Source: Engraulis encrasicolus (lineage: Eukaryota; Chordata; Actinopteri; Clupeiformes; Engraulidae). From it: a DNA stretch of 64,000 bases. The notes beneath the pieces are model-generated. The model made no database searches. It had not been told where the DNA came from and saw only the letters and a program-made list of their open reading frames with translations. Position numbers and translations under genes: made by a program. The DNA lies in NCBI RefSeq assembly GCF_034702125.1, contig NC_085862.1, positions 11,719,738 through 11,783,737 of the forward strand, given 5' to 3'. Shown piece by piece: positions 1 to 12,800 of the stretch (the stretch's first letter is position 1; every line of letters begins with the position of its first letter).

Positions 1-208
1 CTGTTGAGGTGTTATGTCAATTATGTGTTGTGAACATTTACCAGGTCTTATTTCATACAAATCCATCGGGTTATGCTAAGAACATAATGATGAACCTAAT
101 CTTAGTTCACCTTCAGGAAGTGGTAAACCTGCTCATAGATGTACCTGCAGACATCATTTAGTTAAGACAATGAGGACTACAGGTTCTTCGATTAGATGGT
201 TTACCACA

Positions 209-331
209 AGTGCGTTTCTCGACAACATCCCTGCTAACAAAGTCAGCAACTTACTTGGTTGCAATGCATTTTCCCATTGGAAACCAAGTAAGCGGCTAAC
301 TGGTTAGCAGAAACAGCTTTCGAGAAACAGG
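209..331. mobile_element. Small TIR/foldback MITE in SELENOF 3'UTR or downstream
   Basis: The two ends are imperfect inverted repeats of about 50 bp: TGCGTTTCTCGACAACATCC at the left and the complement of TTAGCAGAAACAGCTTTCGA at the right. The middle folds around CTTACTTGGTT and AACCAAGTAAG. A related half occurs at 5817-5891. No autonomous parent is recognised. Confidence 0.6.
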
Positions 332-356
332 GTCCTGGTTGAACCAGCTTCTTAGT

Positions 357-374
357 TTAGGGTTAGGGTTAGGG
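357..374 (+). repeat. Three perfect telomere-type repeats (TTAGGG)3
   Basis: Three exact TTAGGG units lie 34 bp downstream of the SELENOF stop codon, so the mRNA would carry CCCUAA repeats. The tract is too short to be a telomere. Confidence 0.8.
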
Positions 375-407
375 CAAGGGTACATGATTTCTGAGGTGGC
401 AAGGATC

Positions 408-539
408 TTATATACGCTCCAACTTCTCACTAAGGAACTCCTCCACGCTGTCGGTGTTCCACTTGGTGATGCTGAGTTCATCCAGGATATTCCCATTGTT
501 GTCCAGCAGCTTCAGCACAGGGTCAGAGCCTCTGACATA
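408..539 (-). CDS. SELENOF: SELENOF coding exon 5 (last)
   Basis: The acceptor CTAG precedes TAT GTC AGA. The exon encodes 43 residues beginning YVRGSDPVLKLLDNN and ending EEFLSEKLERI, then TAA at 408-410. This is the C-terminal part of the thioredoxin-like domain. Confidence 0.95.
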   Translation of the reverse strand, partial: YVRGSDPVLKLLDNNGNILDELSITKWNTDSVEEFLSEKLERI

Positions 540-822
540 CTAGAAAACAAAACAAAGCAAAACAACAGCTCCATGTTAGGGTTGAAAATTATCCATCAAT
601 TCATTTAATGGCTTAGTTGATCAGTTGATCATTGACACCCCCCCCCCCCTCAATCAATGGGTCAAAATAAAATAAATAAACAAATCCCAAAAAATGAAGA
701 TTAGATACATCATTTAAAAGTATTTTTCATATTCTTTAATACAAAGGTGGTAGACATGTTCCCCACTCTTCTTTCATTAATTGTTGACATCCATACAATC
801 ACACACGCACACACACACACAC

Positions 823-881
<59 letters not shown>

Positions 882-3800
882 CACAGACGTTACCTTAATT
901 TGCAGACCCTTGAACATCTTCGGCTTGTCACTTCGGACAAATGCTGCATTTAAAAGAATAATAACAGTAAATGCAAATTAAGCTGTGTCACTTCAATGGG
1001 GTAGAAGACTATTTATCTTCAGATTTTCATCAATAATTACCACCTCCATCAATATTTAATACTCCCATCACTTTCTAAGACCTAATACATGAATAGGTGG
1101 AGCGCCCGCCATTTTGAATTACATATAATAATGATTTTTACATCTTTGACTGCTGAACTTATTGTACTTTGAACAGACCAAAAGGGAAGATGTGAAACTG
1201 GGGTCAGTTGATTAAACAATATGCAAGAATATGAGAGCTGTAGCCATATGCCTATTAGGCAGCAGGAGGGAAGAAGTAGCCTTCAGGTAGCAGAGGCAGG
1301 GAGCGTGGAGATGGACTGACTGTGGTGGGGAAAATGAAGATGGATTGGGATCCAGCTACTAATTTTATAAAAGATATGTATGGGGGCAGAGGTGTTATTA
1401 TAGATTGGTTACATTGTACAAATTGTGTGTGTGCGTGTTGTCTACGCCGCGGGGGTCGCTGCGCCAACCCGCAGCCTCAGTCTTTTTGGTTGTGTTGGCA
1501 CCCCTGTTCAATGCCGCATTGCTGCTTATATCCCAGGAATCCAGGGAAATGTCTTTGTCCCGAAATTTAATTCCAGTCATTTTTGGGGGATTTGTTTGCT
1601 TGTTTTCATGTATGGCCAAATATGCAACAGTGGCTATTTCATGGCCAGTACAGGTAATAGAATTCACCTCAAATTAAAAATCAACAATGATATAAATAAT
1701 TGAATAAATACATTAAATAAGTTTGGTCATTTTGGGGGGAAAATATTAACCCTAGTGTTTGTATGTTAACAGATAAAAACTATGCTTTATTGCTTTGTTG
1801 CATCGTGTACATCAAAGCCTCAATAGACACGAGAAGAAAAACCTCAGGCTGTTATAAAATAGAATCTTCAGCAATAGTGAGTAATAGTGAGAAGTACCTT
1901 GGACTTGTGGGAATCTGCCCAGTCTTCATCCACAGACTTCCAAGATCGCTCCTGGGTAGCGCTGTTGAGGCAACCACAAGAGAAAATGGTTTAATGCTAG
2001 CACGAAATGTACTTCTAAAGACAGACTACAAACACTCCGGCGCCATGGAAGTAAGAGTTAGGCTAATCCCATTGACCTCAGTGTTACATTTTTACACAAA
2101 GATGGCAGCTCATGGAGCCTTTAACACAGATCTCCATTGACGTTTGCTGTGTCTCAGATGGCGCACTTGTGCACTCCAGGCACTAAGTTTCAGTGTGTAT
2201 GGCGTATTGGTTTCTTAATGCCTGAAGTGCACCATCTGAGAGAAAGCAATAGTTCCAAAATAGTCCCAGAAAGTCAGAGTCAAACACAGAAAGTGCAGTT
2301 AAGGTAAATGCCATTTATTTTAATTCATTTTTAATCTTTGCTTGTTATGTAGTGGTTCTGTGTTAAGGCGGATTCATACTTGGCGTGACTGGCGCTAGCC
2401 TCCTTCATACTTCACTCGCGACCTCACTCGCGACCTCACTCGCGCCGTCACGTGACCCAAAATGACGTCACACGCCGTGGCGCGACGTCGTGCACCCCAC
2501 ATTTTTTGTAACTTGGCGTGCGCCACCAGCGACCATGCAGGTAGGCAGACAAAGCAGGAGTTGCGAAGAGAGGCTACAACTACTGTAGGCTACTACAGAA
2601 TGGATCCTGCATCATTTTGAGGATAATAAAATGTCCTAGAGAGTTATTTTATCTTCTCTCTTAAATGTTGTTCAGTGAAACAATTGTTTACTTTGTTCAG
2701 AAGCATGTTGTGTTCGGCGATCTATTTATAAATTCTGCCGCCAGAACAATGCTCTCACATGGTCTTGGAATGATCTGGCAATGTAGGCTACAACAAAAAA
2801 TATGTTTCAATGTGGTAAGTCATAAGTCAGACGTTCAGTAGCCCTACAGCAGCCGTGTTTGGCTTTCTATTTTATACATCCGTAGAACTCACGCTGCGAG
2901 TTGCGAAAGATACTGCCGTTTCTCTCATGAACAGCAGAGGGCACTTCCGACAATGCGAGCGAAAGCCTGTAGGGCGCTCACAGCCCTTGTGGGGCGCTTT
3001 TGAAGTATGAATAGTCTGGCGCAAGTGATGACGTCATTAATGGTTCTCGCGCCAAACGCGCCAAAGTGCGCACGTGAAGTATGCAGAGCCCTTTAGTCTC
3101 TAGCAAAAGGAAAGCCGCTGCCTAGAATGATTTGAATCTACATGAATCATGTTACCAACAGCCTTCCTGTACCCCGACTGCCACCACTGTAAATTCCATG
3201 GCTCTTTGTGTGATGCAAAATGTTAGAGATTTTTTTTGGACAATGCAGCCCCCTTAGAAGTAGCCCATTTCACAAGATAAAAGTATACTATGATGTTTAG
3301 TCATCAGAAATATAGACACACGTGGCTTGAGGAAAGAAACTCCTTCTCAGTCTCACTATTCCTGCCCTGTGTACCGAACCTCTTTTGATCAGTCAGCTTT
3401 TTGTTAGTGCTGCTGAAAAATGGAACTCAATTCCAGTTCATATTAGACATAGTACAAGCGTCAACCAATTAAAACTATCCTTGAAAGCATGGCTGAAGAC
3501 TAATCAAAGATCATTGACCTATATGCTGCTACCTGCCGTATTGTCATGCGTCATATGTTGCTCCGTACGTGCATCATTGAAGAGATTATGGGATGATGTG
3601 ATTGAACATGTTGCTTTATTATGAAGCCAATTGGAGCCAATTTGAATTGGAGCCAATTTTGGTCCCCTAGGTAGGGGAAATTGTTTCTCTGCATTTATCC
3701 CCATTTGGACTAGTGAATCACATTGAGGTACACACACTAGTCTGACTGCTTTTAGTTTGAACTTGTGGAATAGCAGGGCATGTATCGTCCATGTTATTAT

Positions 3801-6800
3801 GTGTGTGTGATCGCTTCCTGCCCAGGGACCACAGATGCAAACTAGCTTTGTAGCTAACTCTGGTGCTGGAACTGTCCTGTACATGGCCCCTGCCAAATAA
3901 ACCAATATGCCATGTCTAGGGATGCACGGTGCGAAAAATTTCGGCCGATACCGATATTGCGGTTTTGGCCGATAACCGATACCAATGTTTTTTTTTTTAA
4001 AAAGAGATAACATTTAATATAGACTGACAATGATGCAAACAAACTGAATTTTTGAATGCTCTCTTATTTCCAAAAAGACTTTTTAACTCCCTGTAAAATT
4101 AGATAAAAAATAGAGACAAACTAGAAGACAAACAATGAAAGTCATCGACAAGTCCAATCTTTTAGAAAACGTAACATATAAAAAAACGTTGGCGTTAACA
4201 TCGGCCCAGTTTCACCCATCGGACCGATGTCCGATGTGTTGAGAAATGTTTAATATGGGCCGATACCGATACATCTGACCGATACATCGTGCATCCCTAG
4301 CCATGTCATATAAAAAAGTAGAGGGCTGGAGGGCTGCGGCGTTCAAGTGGTGAAACTGGTGGTGGTCTGAAGGTGCTCTTTGGCCAAGACGTAGAAAATG
4401 TCAAAAAAAAGGCAGGACGCCAAGGCACTCTTCTTAGATAAAATCGCTTTATTATAAAGGCTAGTTCATGTTTGAACTTAAATAATTAAAAATACCTCCA
4501 CTGCCAACATGTTTTGGCCCGCTACAGGGCCTTCATCAGGGCACAAGGTGAATCAAGCAGTGTAGCAAGTCTGCTTGATTCACCTTGTGCCCTGATGAAG
4601 GCCCTGTAGTGGGGCGAAACATGTTGGCAGTGGCAGTATTTTGAATTAAAGTTCAAACATGAACTAGGCCTTTATAATAAAGCGGTTTTATCTAAGAAGA
4701 GTGCCTTGGCGTCCTGCCTTTTTTTTGATACCATGTCATATATTCTGAACAGTCAATATCCTGGGTGTGAAGGTCTTTTATGAGAATGTTATGGGCCCTA
4801 GATGCTCACAACGACAAGGCAGACAATGGGAGCCGTTTCAGAAGCACGTTTTGTCTACAACACTACTGCTACATCAAAACAATTGATGAAACAAAGTGGG
4901 AGAATATTTTGTTTCACCTTTACAGACTCCAGCTGTGCTTCTTCTTGGCAGCATTGTCCGCATGTTGGGGCAAGTTGATTTAAGCTGAACTGTCCCAACA
5001 AGTCACAAGAGCTACACAGGAGATTGCTGGAGAAGCCCATCTCTCGGCAAGCCTCAGAAGCCAGCTCTGCTCCTACATTGGACACCTAAGGGGTACAAAC
5101 GACAACAATTATCATTAATGCCATGCCCAGAGTTGTAATAACAAGGTTGAAATACTCAAGTACTCAGGATAGTTGTGAAATGGGTTTTAAAATACTGTAG
5201 AATGGGCATCTTACATTACAGTAACTAACTAGTGAAACTCTTACACAGTGCACCTTTAAATACTAAAATCCAGTACCTGTACTTAATGGAGCATTATTTT
5301 TCCCCTCTTACTCCCACTTTTACATCACTTCAAATTTATGATGATGACAAACCATTTCACTCCGATACATGCATACTGAAGTAAGTAGTTTATTACAGTA
5401 AAGCATGCGTAAGTTCGGAGGCAGCGGTTACTGTTAAAGCGAGAGAGCCCTTTGCCTTTCTGAGAATTATGCATCTGGGCAGCTCTAAAGTTTACCATTA
5501 GGCTTAACTTACGCAACAGTTACTTTTGTAAACATACTTTCACTTTCAGACCTTGAGCAGTATATTTCAGTACCGGTACTTACTCATAGGAGGCTTACAG
5601 TAGTAGTATTTTTTTTTTTTTTTAATGTCTACTTATAAGCCATGTTGACAACTTTTGTATACTTAAGTTTGGTATTAGAAGAACAGTTCTAGGTATTACT
5701 TCTACTCAAGTCATTTTCTTGATACTGGTACTTCTACTCCACCTCCAGAGTCCAGTACATCATCATTCGACATCCTAGTCTCTCCTCACAATGACGAAAG
5801 CATCGTTGCTAAACACTAGGCAATGGGAAATTGCATTGCAAACCAAGTAAGTGTATAACTTGGTCATCAACGACGCAGTCGAGAAACGCACATGGATGGT
5901 TCGTTGTTAGGCTGCAATTCAACAAAACTCATAATAACTATTGATAGGTGTAACAGAGTTGAAAATGCTGTTGAGAAATATATAGTTTTTATGAGTTTTG
6001 CCATTATTGAGCAGAATATTGTTCGTTGGAGACACCTTGTGGCACTTCGGAGAACTGCAGGTCTGTTGCGTTTTGACCCTCTGGGGTTCCCGTAGCCGAG
6101 TCAGAAAAGCGATTCCCTGGCTCGGGTAAGTTTACTATTTAATGTGCTCTGTTTTCAATTATTGTTTCCTCTTCGTAAAATGCAATGTAAACTGTGTACT
6201 TGATGTATCTTATTAATGATGTAATTGTGTACACGCTGTGGGGATATGCAGGAAATTTACTAAGTTGTAAAGAAAGTTATTTACATTTTCTATTAACCAC
6301 GAGGATCTTTTGGGAGATTAGCATCTTCCTACACCTGCAGTAGATGTGTTAGCATAGTGTTCGTTTTGTGGATGAATTATGCAAGTATGCATGAGAATTC
6401 ACATCATATTTACCTCTACTATGTATCACTGTTATATGGCACTGTATATGCATGTATTCTGGTGGCATGGTACTTTAGAATTCTGAATGTTTGATCGGTT
6501 TTCCGAACCGCAATGATTCCATGCCTGAGCATTCTGCTTGCCTCTCTCCCTCTCTGGAACTATGACGTTGCATACGGTTCTTCGTGAAATTAATGTTACT
6601 TTTATTTTTATTGTACAGATGCTGCAGTAATGCCCATTCTGATCTGTTAAGGTATGTCTCCAGTGGTGAATTGTATTTTGTTTCATTGCTGTGTTAAAAT
6701 GATTGGAGTCAGTCGAGAAAAGCGATTCCCTGGCTCGGATGCTGCAGTAATGCCCATTCTGATCTGTTAAGGAAATAAACTGCCGTCCAAAGAAAGTCCG

Positions 6801-9800
6801 CCTCCTGTGCCTGCTTGAGTCCGTTTCACTGGTGCCGTGACCTGTCGATCATCTGGATCAGCCTGACGCCGATCACCGTGGATGCTGCCTGGAGTTTCCA
6901 GCTCAAGTGTACGAGATCAAGTTTGGTCAGAGTTGTTTTCATATATCTCATATTACTGTTTTTTCCCCTCTTTGTTCTTTCTATTTTTTTTCCTTCCTCT
7001 TCTTCTCTTTTGATTTAAACACAACGCAGATATCAGCATGGCAGAGGGAGCAGCGGATCATAGTGATGAGCCAAATATGTTCAATACTCCTGTTTTGCAA
7101 ATGGGTAGAGGTGGTTTGGGTCTGTGGCAGCGGAGTGTTAGTGGTGCTGTGGGACATGGGTTGGATAGGAAAGAGGTGGGTTTTTCTCCATTAGTAGCTG
7201 GCAGCGGTAGGGGAACAGGTTTAAGTTGTGACCTGGGTGGTTCTCCTGTTGGGCAGTTTATGGAGGGGGAGCATCTCACATCCACACCCAACAGCGTTGA
7301 CACTGCTGCTATTAGCCACCTCACTGACATGGTAGGACAGTTAGGAGCCCAGATAGGTGAATCCATTGTGGCCAAATTACTGTCTGCTGGTGCAATCAAC
7401 TTAAACAGTGGAGTCCAGAGCACTACATCGCCCAACACAGCAGTCACACACACAAGCACTGATTCTCACACTGCTACGCAGACAGACTCACAAGTCACAG
7501 TACATGTAAAATCAGACAAAGAGCCTGAGTTCTTCAGAGGTGCCGCTTCTGACAAATACCCTGTCCAGGACTGGATTGACATAATGAAAGCTTATCTCAG
7601 AAAACAGAGATGTCCTGTGGAAGAGCAGGCTGAAGAGATATTGGGGAAGTTAATGGGCAAAGCAAAAGATGTTGTGAGAGTTGCCCTGCGTAGTGATTCG
7701 AGCCTAAATGTGAGACAGAACCCTGACCTCATCTATGATATGCTCATGCAGTATTTCAGTGACTCTTCATCATGCCTCCCGCTGGCAGACTTTTACTCCA
7801 CCTTACCTAAACCCGGGGAGAGTCCAGTCGACTATTGGCTGAGAGTGAACAAGGCCGCTGAGCTGGCTGCTGATGGTCTCCGCAGACAAGGCAGAGGTAT
7901 GGAGAACCAAAGCGAGGAGGTGGCACGCATGTTTGTCAAGCACTGTTCAGACCCCGAGCTCTCCTCAATCTTTAAGTGTAAGCCTATTCAGGAGTGGAAT
8001 ACAAAAGACATCCAGTTGAGAATTGATGACTATCAGAGAGAGCAGCGATCTTCTGGCAAGATACGTAGTGATGCGCAGGTAAAGAGTCACACCGCCACTC
8101 TTCTTGACATGCAGCATGATGCAGCATTATACAGTCAGCCCTTGCCTGGTCAGAGTCATGCTCAGTACTCCACCCCCCACAGTCTCTCTCCCCCGCCAGC
8201 TGCCGCTGTTGCTAGCCCTACTTATCACATGCCATGCCCCCCTCCCATCACTGCTCAGAGTCAGATATATCCCCCCAGTCAGACGCACTGCCCACCCATG
8301 TGTTCTCCCACATCAGCTGTGTTTCAGAACAGTCAGGCGTCAGAGGATAGTATTCTGAATCGCATGGTGGCCATGATGGAGCAGATGATGAATACAGTAC
8401 AGAGGCGTGGTGGTCCCCCCCGTGGTCGTGGATTCCAAGGTGGCCGTCGTGAGAAGGCCTGCCGTGTCTGCAATGACAGTAAGCACTCAACTGTCACCCA
8501 CTGCAAGTCAGAAAGACTGTGCTTTAACTGCTTCGCTCCTGGTCATACGAAAGCAGCATGCAACATGCCTGCCCCAGAGCCTCGGCCTGCGGGAAACTAG
8601 ATGGCCCGTATTCGATGGGAGGCAGTATGGGTCGTAATTCAAACTCCCGCTCTGATGATTACTCTGATGCAGAAAACATTTATGCTGCTTGCAAGCTCTC
8701 ATGTACTGACTCTAAGAATGTTATCTTTCAGAACACTCAAGTTGTAAATGGCAGTGACAGTCTTTTCTACACTCCTGTGATTGTTAGCAAAACAGTGACG
8801 CTGAATGCTATGCTTGACAGTGGCTCCATGGCCTGTACCATCAGCGAAGATGCTGTGACGAGACTTAGAGAAGCAGGGGTGGTAACATCGAAAGATCATT
8901 TCAGCACAGATGTCGTACTGATTGGCTGTGGGGGTCGTCGTGTCAAACCCGAGTCAGCTGTGCATGTGCAGATGGAAGTGTATGGCTGCAAAATTGAGGT
9001 ACCCACTCTTGTTGTACAAGGCCAGCATGATGACTTGATTCTGGGCACTAATGTCATAAAACACATTCTCCAAAAGTACAAGAACTGTGATGCCTACTGG
9101 AAGGCTGTGTCGGCACCCTGCCCTGCTGGAGACACAGAGTCTGAGCGCTACCTGTCCATGCTAGCGGGTCTGGACCGTTGGAGAGGCGAGGATGTCCCCT
9201 ACAGAATAGGCACTGTCAGGAGCAACTCAGCTGTGTGCCTGGAGCCTGGCCGTGAGTACCTGCTATGGGGAAGACTACCCAGGTCTACCGCAGTATCCCC
9301 TGGAAGCACAGTTATGACAGAGTTAACGACATGCCGCTCAGCTCCAAGAGGTGTTCTCGTTGCGAGAATGGTCACGTCGCTATGGCAAGACAGATGGGTC
9401 CCAATAAAAGTCATCAACACCTCTGACAAGTCCGTCCTAGTCAGACGAAATGCCAAATTGGCTGATGTTTTCCCCTGCATTGCACTGGAGGACATGGATG
9501 ACACCACCACTGAGGTTCCCCTGGCCAGTTGTTCCCTCAGAACTGCCACTGCAAACGTTGAGTGCTCTGCTGACAATAAATTACAATCAGTTGGATTGAC
9601 TGACATTGACTTAGCCCCCTGTGATGTAACTGAGCAGTGCAAGGACAAGCTGACGGACTTAGTTGTCCGCTATAATGATATCTTCTCACGCCACCATCTC
9701 GACTGTGGTGAGGCAACAGGCTTCGTTCATCGCATTCACCTGTCAGATCACCGGCCATTTCGACTCCCATTCAGGCGGGTTCCGCCAAGCCAGTATCAGA

Positions 9801-12800
9801 AGCTTCGTCAGGTGCTGAATGAAATGGAGGAGAAGGAGATAATCCGGAAATCCACCAGTGAGTACGCATCTCCTCTAGTGCTGGTGTGGAAAAAGAACGG
9901 AGATCTCCGTGTCTGCACAGATTTTCGCTGGTTGAACAAGCGCACTTTTAAAGATGCGCACCCCTTGCCTCATCAGGCCGACTGCCTGGGTGCTCTCGGT
10001 GGCAATGCACTTTTTAGCACCATGGACCTTACGTCCGGGTTTTACAATATGCCACTTCATGAAGACGACAAGAAATACTCTGCCTTTACCACTCCAATGG
10101 GCTTATACGAGTACAATCGCTTACCACAAGGTCTATGCAATAGCCCTGGCAGTTTTATGCGTATGATGACATGCATTTTTGGGGACCAGAATTATTTAAG
10201 CTTACTTTGCTACTTAGATGACCTGCTGGTCTTTGCCCCTGATGAAGCAAGTGCTCTGGAACGCTTGGAGATGGTGTTCAGCAGGCTGCGTAGTCACAAT
10301 CTCAAGTTAGCCCCCAAAAAGTGCTTTTTCCTACGAAAATCTGTGAGGTTCCTTGGGCATGTCGTAGATGAGACTGGTGTATCCACTGACCCCAGTAAGA
10401 TTGAGGGTATCATGAAGATGTCACGTGGGGACCTGATGGAAGCAGATGGAGTGACTCCCTCAGCAAAACGGATCAGATCCTTCCTGGGGATGGTCAATTA
10501 CTACCAGCACTTCGTGCCAAATTACTCTGCCATTGCCAAGCCCCTCTTCTCTCTCTTGTCTGGTCAGAAGTGCAAAAGAGGCAGGAAAACAACTGCAAAA
10601 GCCCGAACCCAGAGCAGGAGGTTGAGTGCTGTGGACTGGACTGGTGAAATGGAAGAAGCGTTCCAAAGTTTGAAACTGTCACTGGCCGAATCAGTTGTGC
10701 TGGCCCACCCTGATTTCAGTCGCCCCCTTATGCTGTCTGTCGATGCTTCCCTGGATGGCATAGGAGCTGTGCTGTCTCAGATAAAGGAGGGAGAGACCAG
10801 GGCGAGACCCATTGCCTTTGCCAGTAAATCACTGTCACAGTCACAGAAGAATTACCCAGCACACCGCTTAGAGTTCCTGGCCATGAAGTGGGCTGTCACT
10901 GATAAGTTCAGTCATTGGCTAAAAGGTCACAGGTTCACAGTGTGGACAGATAACAATCCGTTGACTCACATAATGACGAAGCCGAAACTGGACTGCTGTG
11001 AGCAACGCTGGGTTGCCAAGTTAGCCGGCTACGACTTTGACATTAAATATGTTCCTGGCCCAAAGAATGTGGTGGCTGACGCCTGTAGCCGTCCGCCTTT
11101 CGTGAAGGAGAGAATCAGTCGCAGACTACTCCAGGAGCCATACAACAGTCTGCTGTCTGAAGTCCAGGGAGTGACATGCGGCTCTGTTCAAGACACCTTC
11201 CGCAGCTCCAGTCATTACGATTCACATCAAGGTGTTGGCCAGGTTGACGCATCCCCTTTTACAGCCCCTTTGCATGTCCAGACCATGTCCGTTGGCACAG
11301 ACGAAATGTCTGCCTTTCTGCAGTCGCACGTCCAATGGGAGACTGGGGCTAGAACACGTGCTATTGAGGCCCTCCATCATGTGCCGCAACTGATCCCTGA
11401 TGGGCAAGATTCATTACCTGCTTTCACGGAGGCGGAGCTGCGTGATGCGCAACTTGGGGACAGAACTCTCTCGCGTGTCCTGCACTACGTGGAACGACGT
11501 CGCAGACCCTCCAGGAGAGAGCGAGCATATGAATCAACTACAGTCATACGGTATTTAAAGCACTGGGAGAAACTTGTCTTAAGTAATGGAATACTTTACA
11601 GACTGTCAAGGGACCAAGTCACAAAGTTCAAGCGTCACCAATATGTTGTCCCAGGCTCCCTTAAAGCTGACGTCCTGAGGGGTGTCCATGAGGATGCTGG
11701 TCATCAGGGCCAGTTCAGAAGTCTCGGGCTTGCCAGGCAGCGGTTCTTTTGGCTCAGTCTCGATAGGGATGTGAGAGACCATGTCCGCAATTGCAAACGT
11801 TGCATTGTCAGCAAGACAGCTGAACCTGTTGACAGGGCCCCCCTGGAAAGCATTACTTCTACCAGGCCACTCCAACTGGTCTGTATCGACTTCTGGTCGG
11901 CTGAAGATTCTCACAACAAATCTGTTGACGTTTTGGTCATAACTGACCATTTTACCAGATTAGCCCAAGCTTTTGCCTGCCGAGACCAATCAGCCAAGCA
12001 GGTAGCGAAAGTCCTCTGGGAGAAATATTTCTGTGTGTATGGTCTCCCAGAGAGGATCCACAGCGACCAAGGACCAAGCTTTGAGAGCGAGCTGGTCGCG
12101 GAGCTTTTACAGCTGTCTGGGGTGCGCAAGTCTCACACTACCCCATACCACCCCATGGGAAATGGCAGTGTGGAACGTTTTAATAGAACTCTTGGCAACA
12201 TGATCCGCGCCCTTACCCCAGACAACAAAGTCACTTGGCCAAGACGACTTCAGACACTGACATTCATGTACAACAGCACGGTTCATGAGACGACAGGGTA
12301 TGCCCCTTTTTATTTAATGTTTGGACGTACTCCACGCTTGCCTGTTGATGTGCTGTTTCGTACAGTCTTGAACGATCCTGATGTAGTCAGTTACGACAAG
12401 TATGTTGCGTCCCTAGAGAAAGATCTGAAGGACGCCATGTTGATAGCACAGGAACATGCCAAAAAGGAACAACAACGTCACACAGTGCTCTACAACAGAC
12501 GGGTGAAAGGCCCAACCATTGCTGTAGGTGACCGTGTACTTGTTGCGAACAAGAGAGAAAGAGGGAAGAGAAAGGTGGCGGATCGATGGGAATCAACCAT
12601 CTACACTGTTGTAAACATAAATAGTGACACTCACACTTACAAAATTCAGGACACGATCACTGGACAGGAGAGGGTCGTCCACCGTAACCTGTTGATGCTG
12701 GTGAATTTCCTGCCCGTGGGTGGCACAAGCACTCCTGATTCCTCACCCTCCCCTCAGTTCTCAGATTCACATGGGGCCTCATCTGCTGTAGAGAACAGCT

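Larger units (their letters stand above)
5949..6828 (+). repeat. 5' LTR (880 bp) of Gypsy element
   Basis: It begins TGTAACAGAG and ends GTCCGTTTCA, so TG...CA. A TATA-like AAATATATAG lies near 5976-5985 and an AATAAA signal at 6774-6779. It contains an intron-like segment at 6126-6618 and, at 6717-6772, a copy of the joined flanks. Confidence 0.97.

Noticed and set aside
85..145. SECIS element candidate
   Set aside because: A short stem next to ATGA exists, but the apical AA and the matching GA of the quartet are not convincing.
357..374. Chromosome end or fused telomere
   Set aside because: Only three TTAGGG units within a gene's 3' region; too short, no subtelomeric context.
1763..2140. 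125-codon plus-strand ORF
   Set aside because: It covers SELENOF exon 3 in antisense and shows no domain.
8558..8596. ATG-initiated start of pol at 8558
   Set aside because: The upstream part overlaps gag and the slippery site lies at 8591-8597; frameshifting is the normal route, so Pol is taken to begin at the shift.
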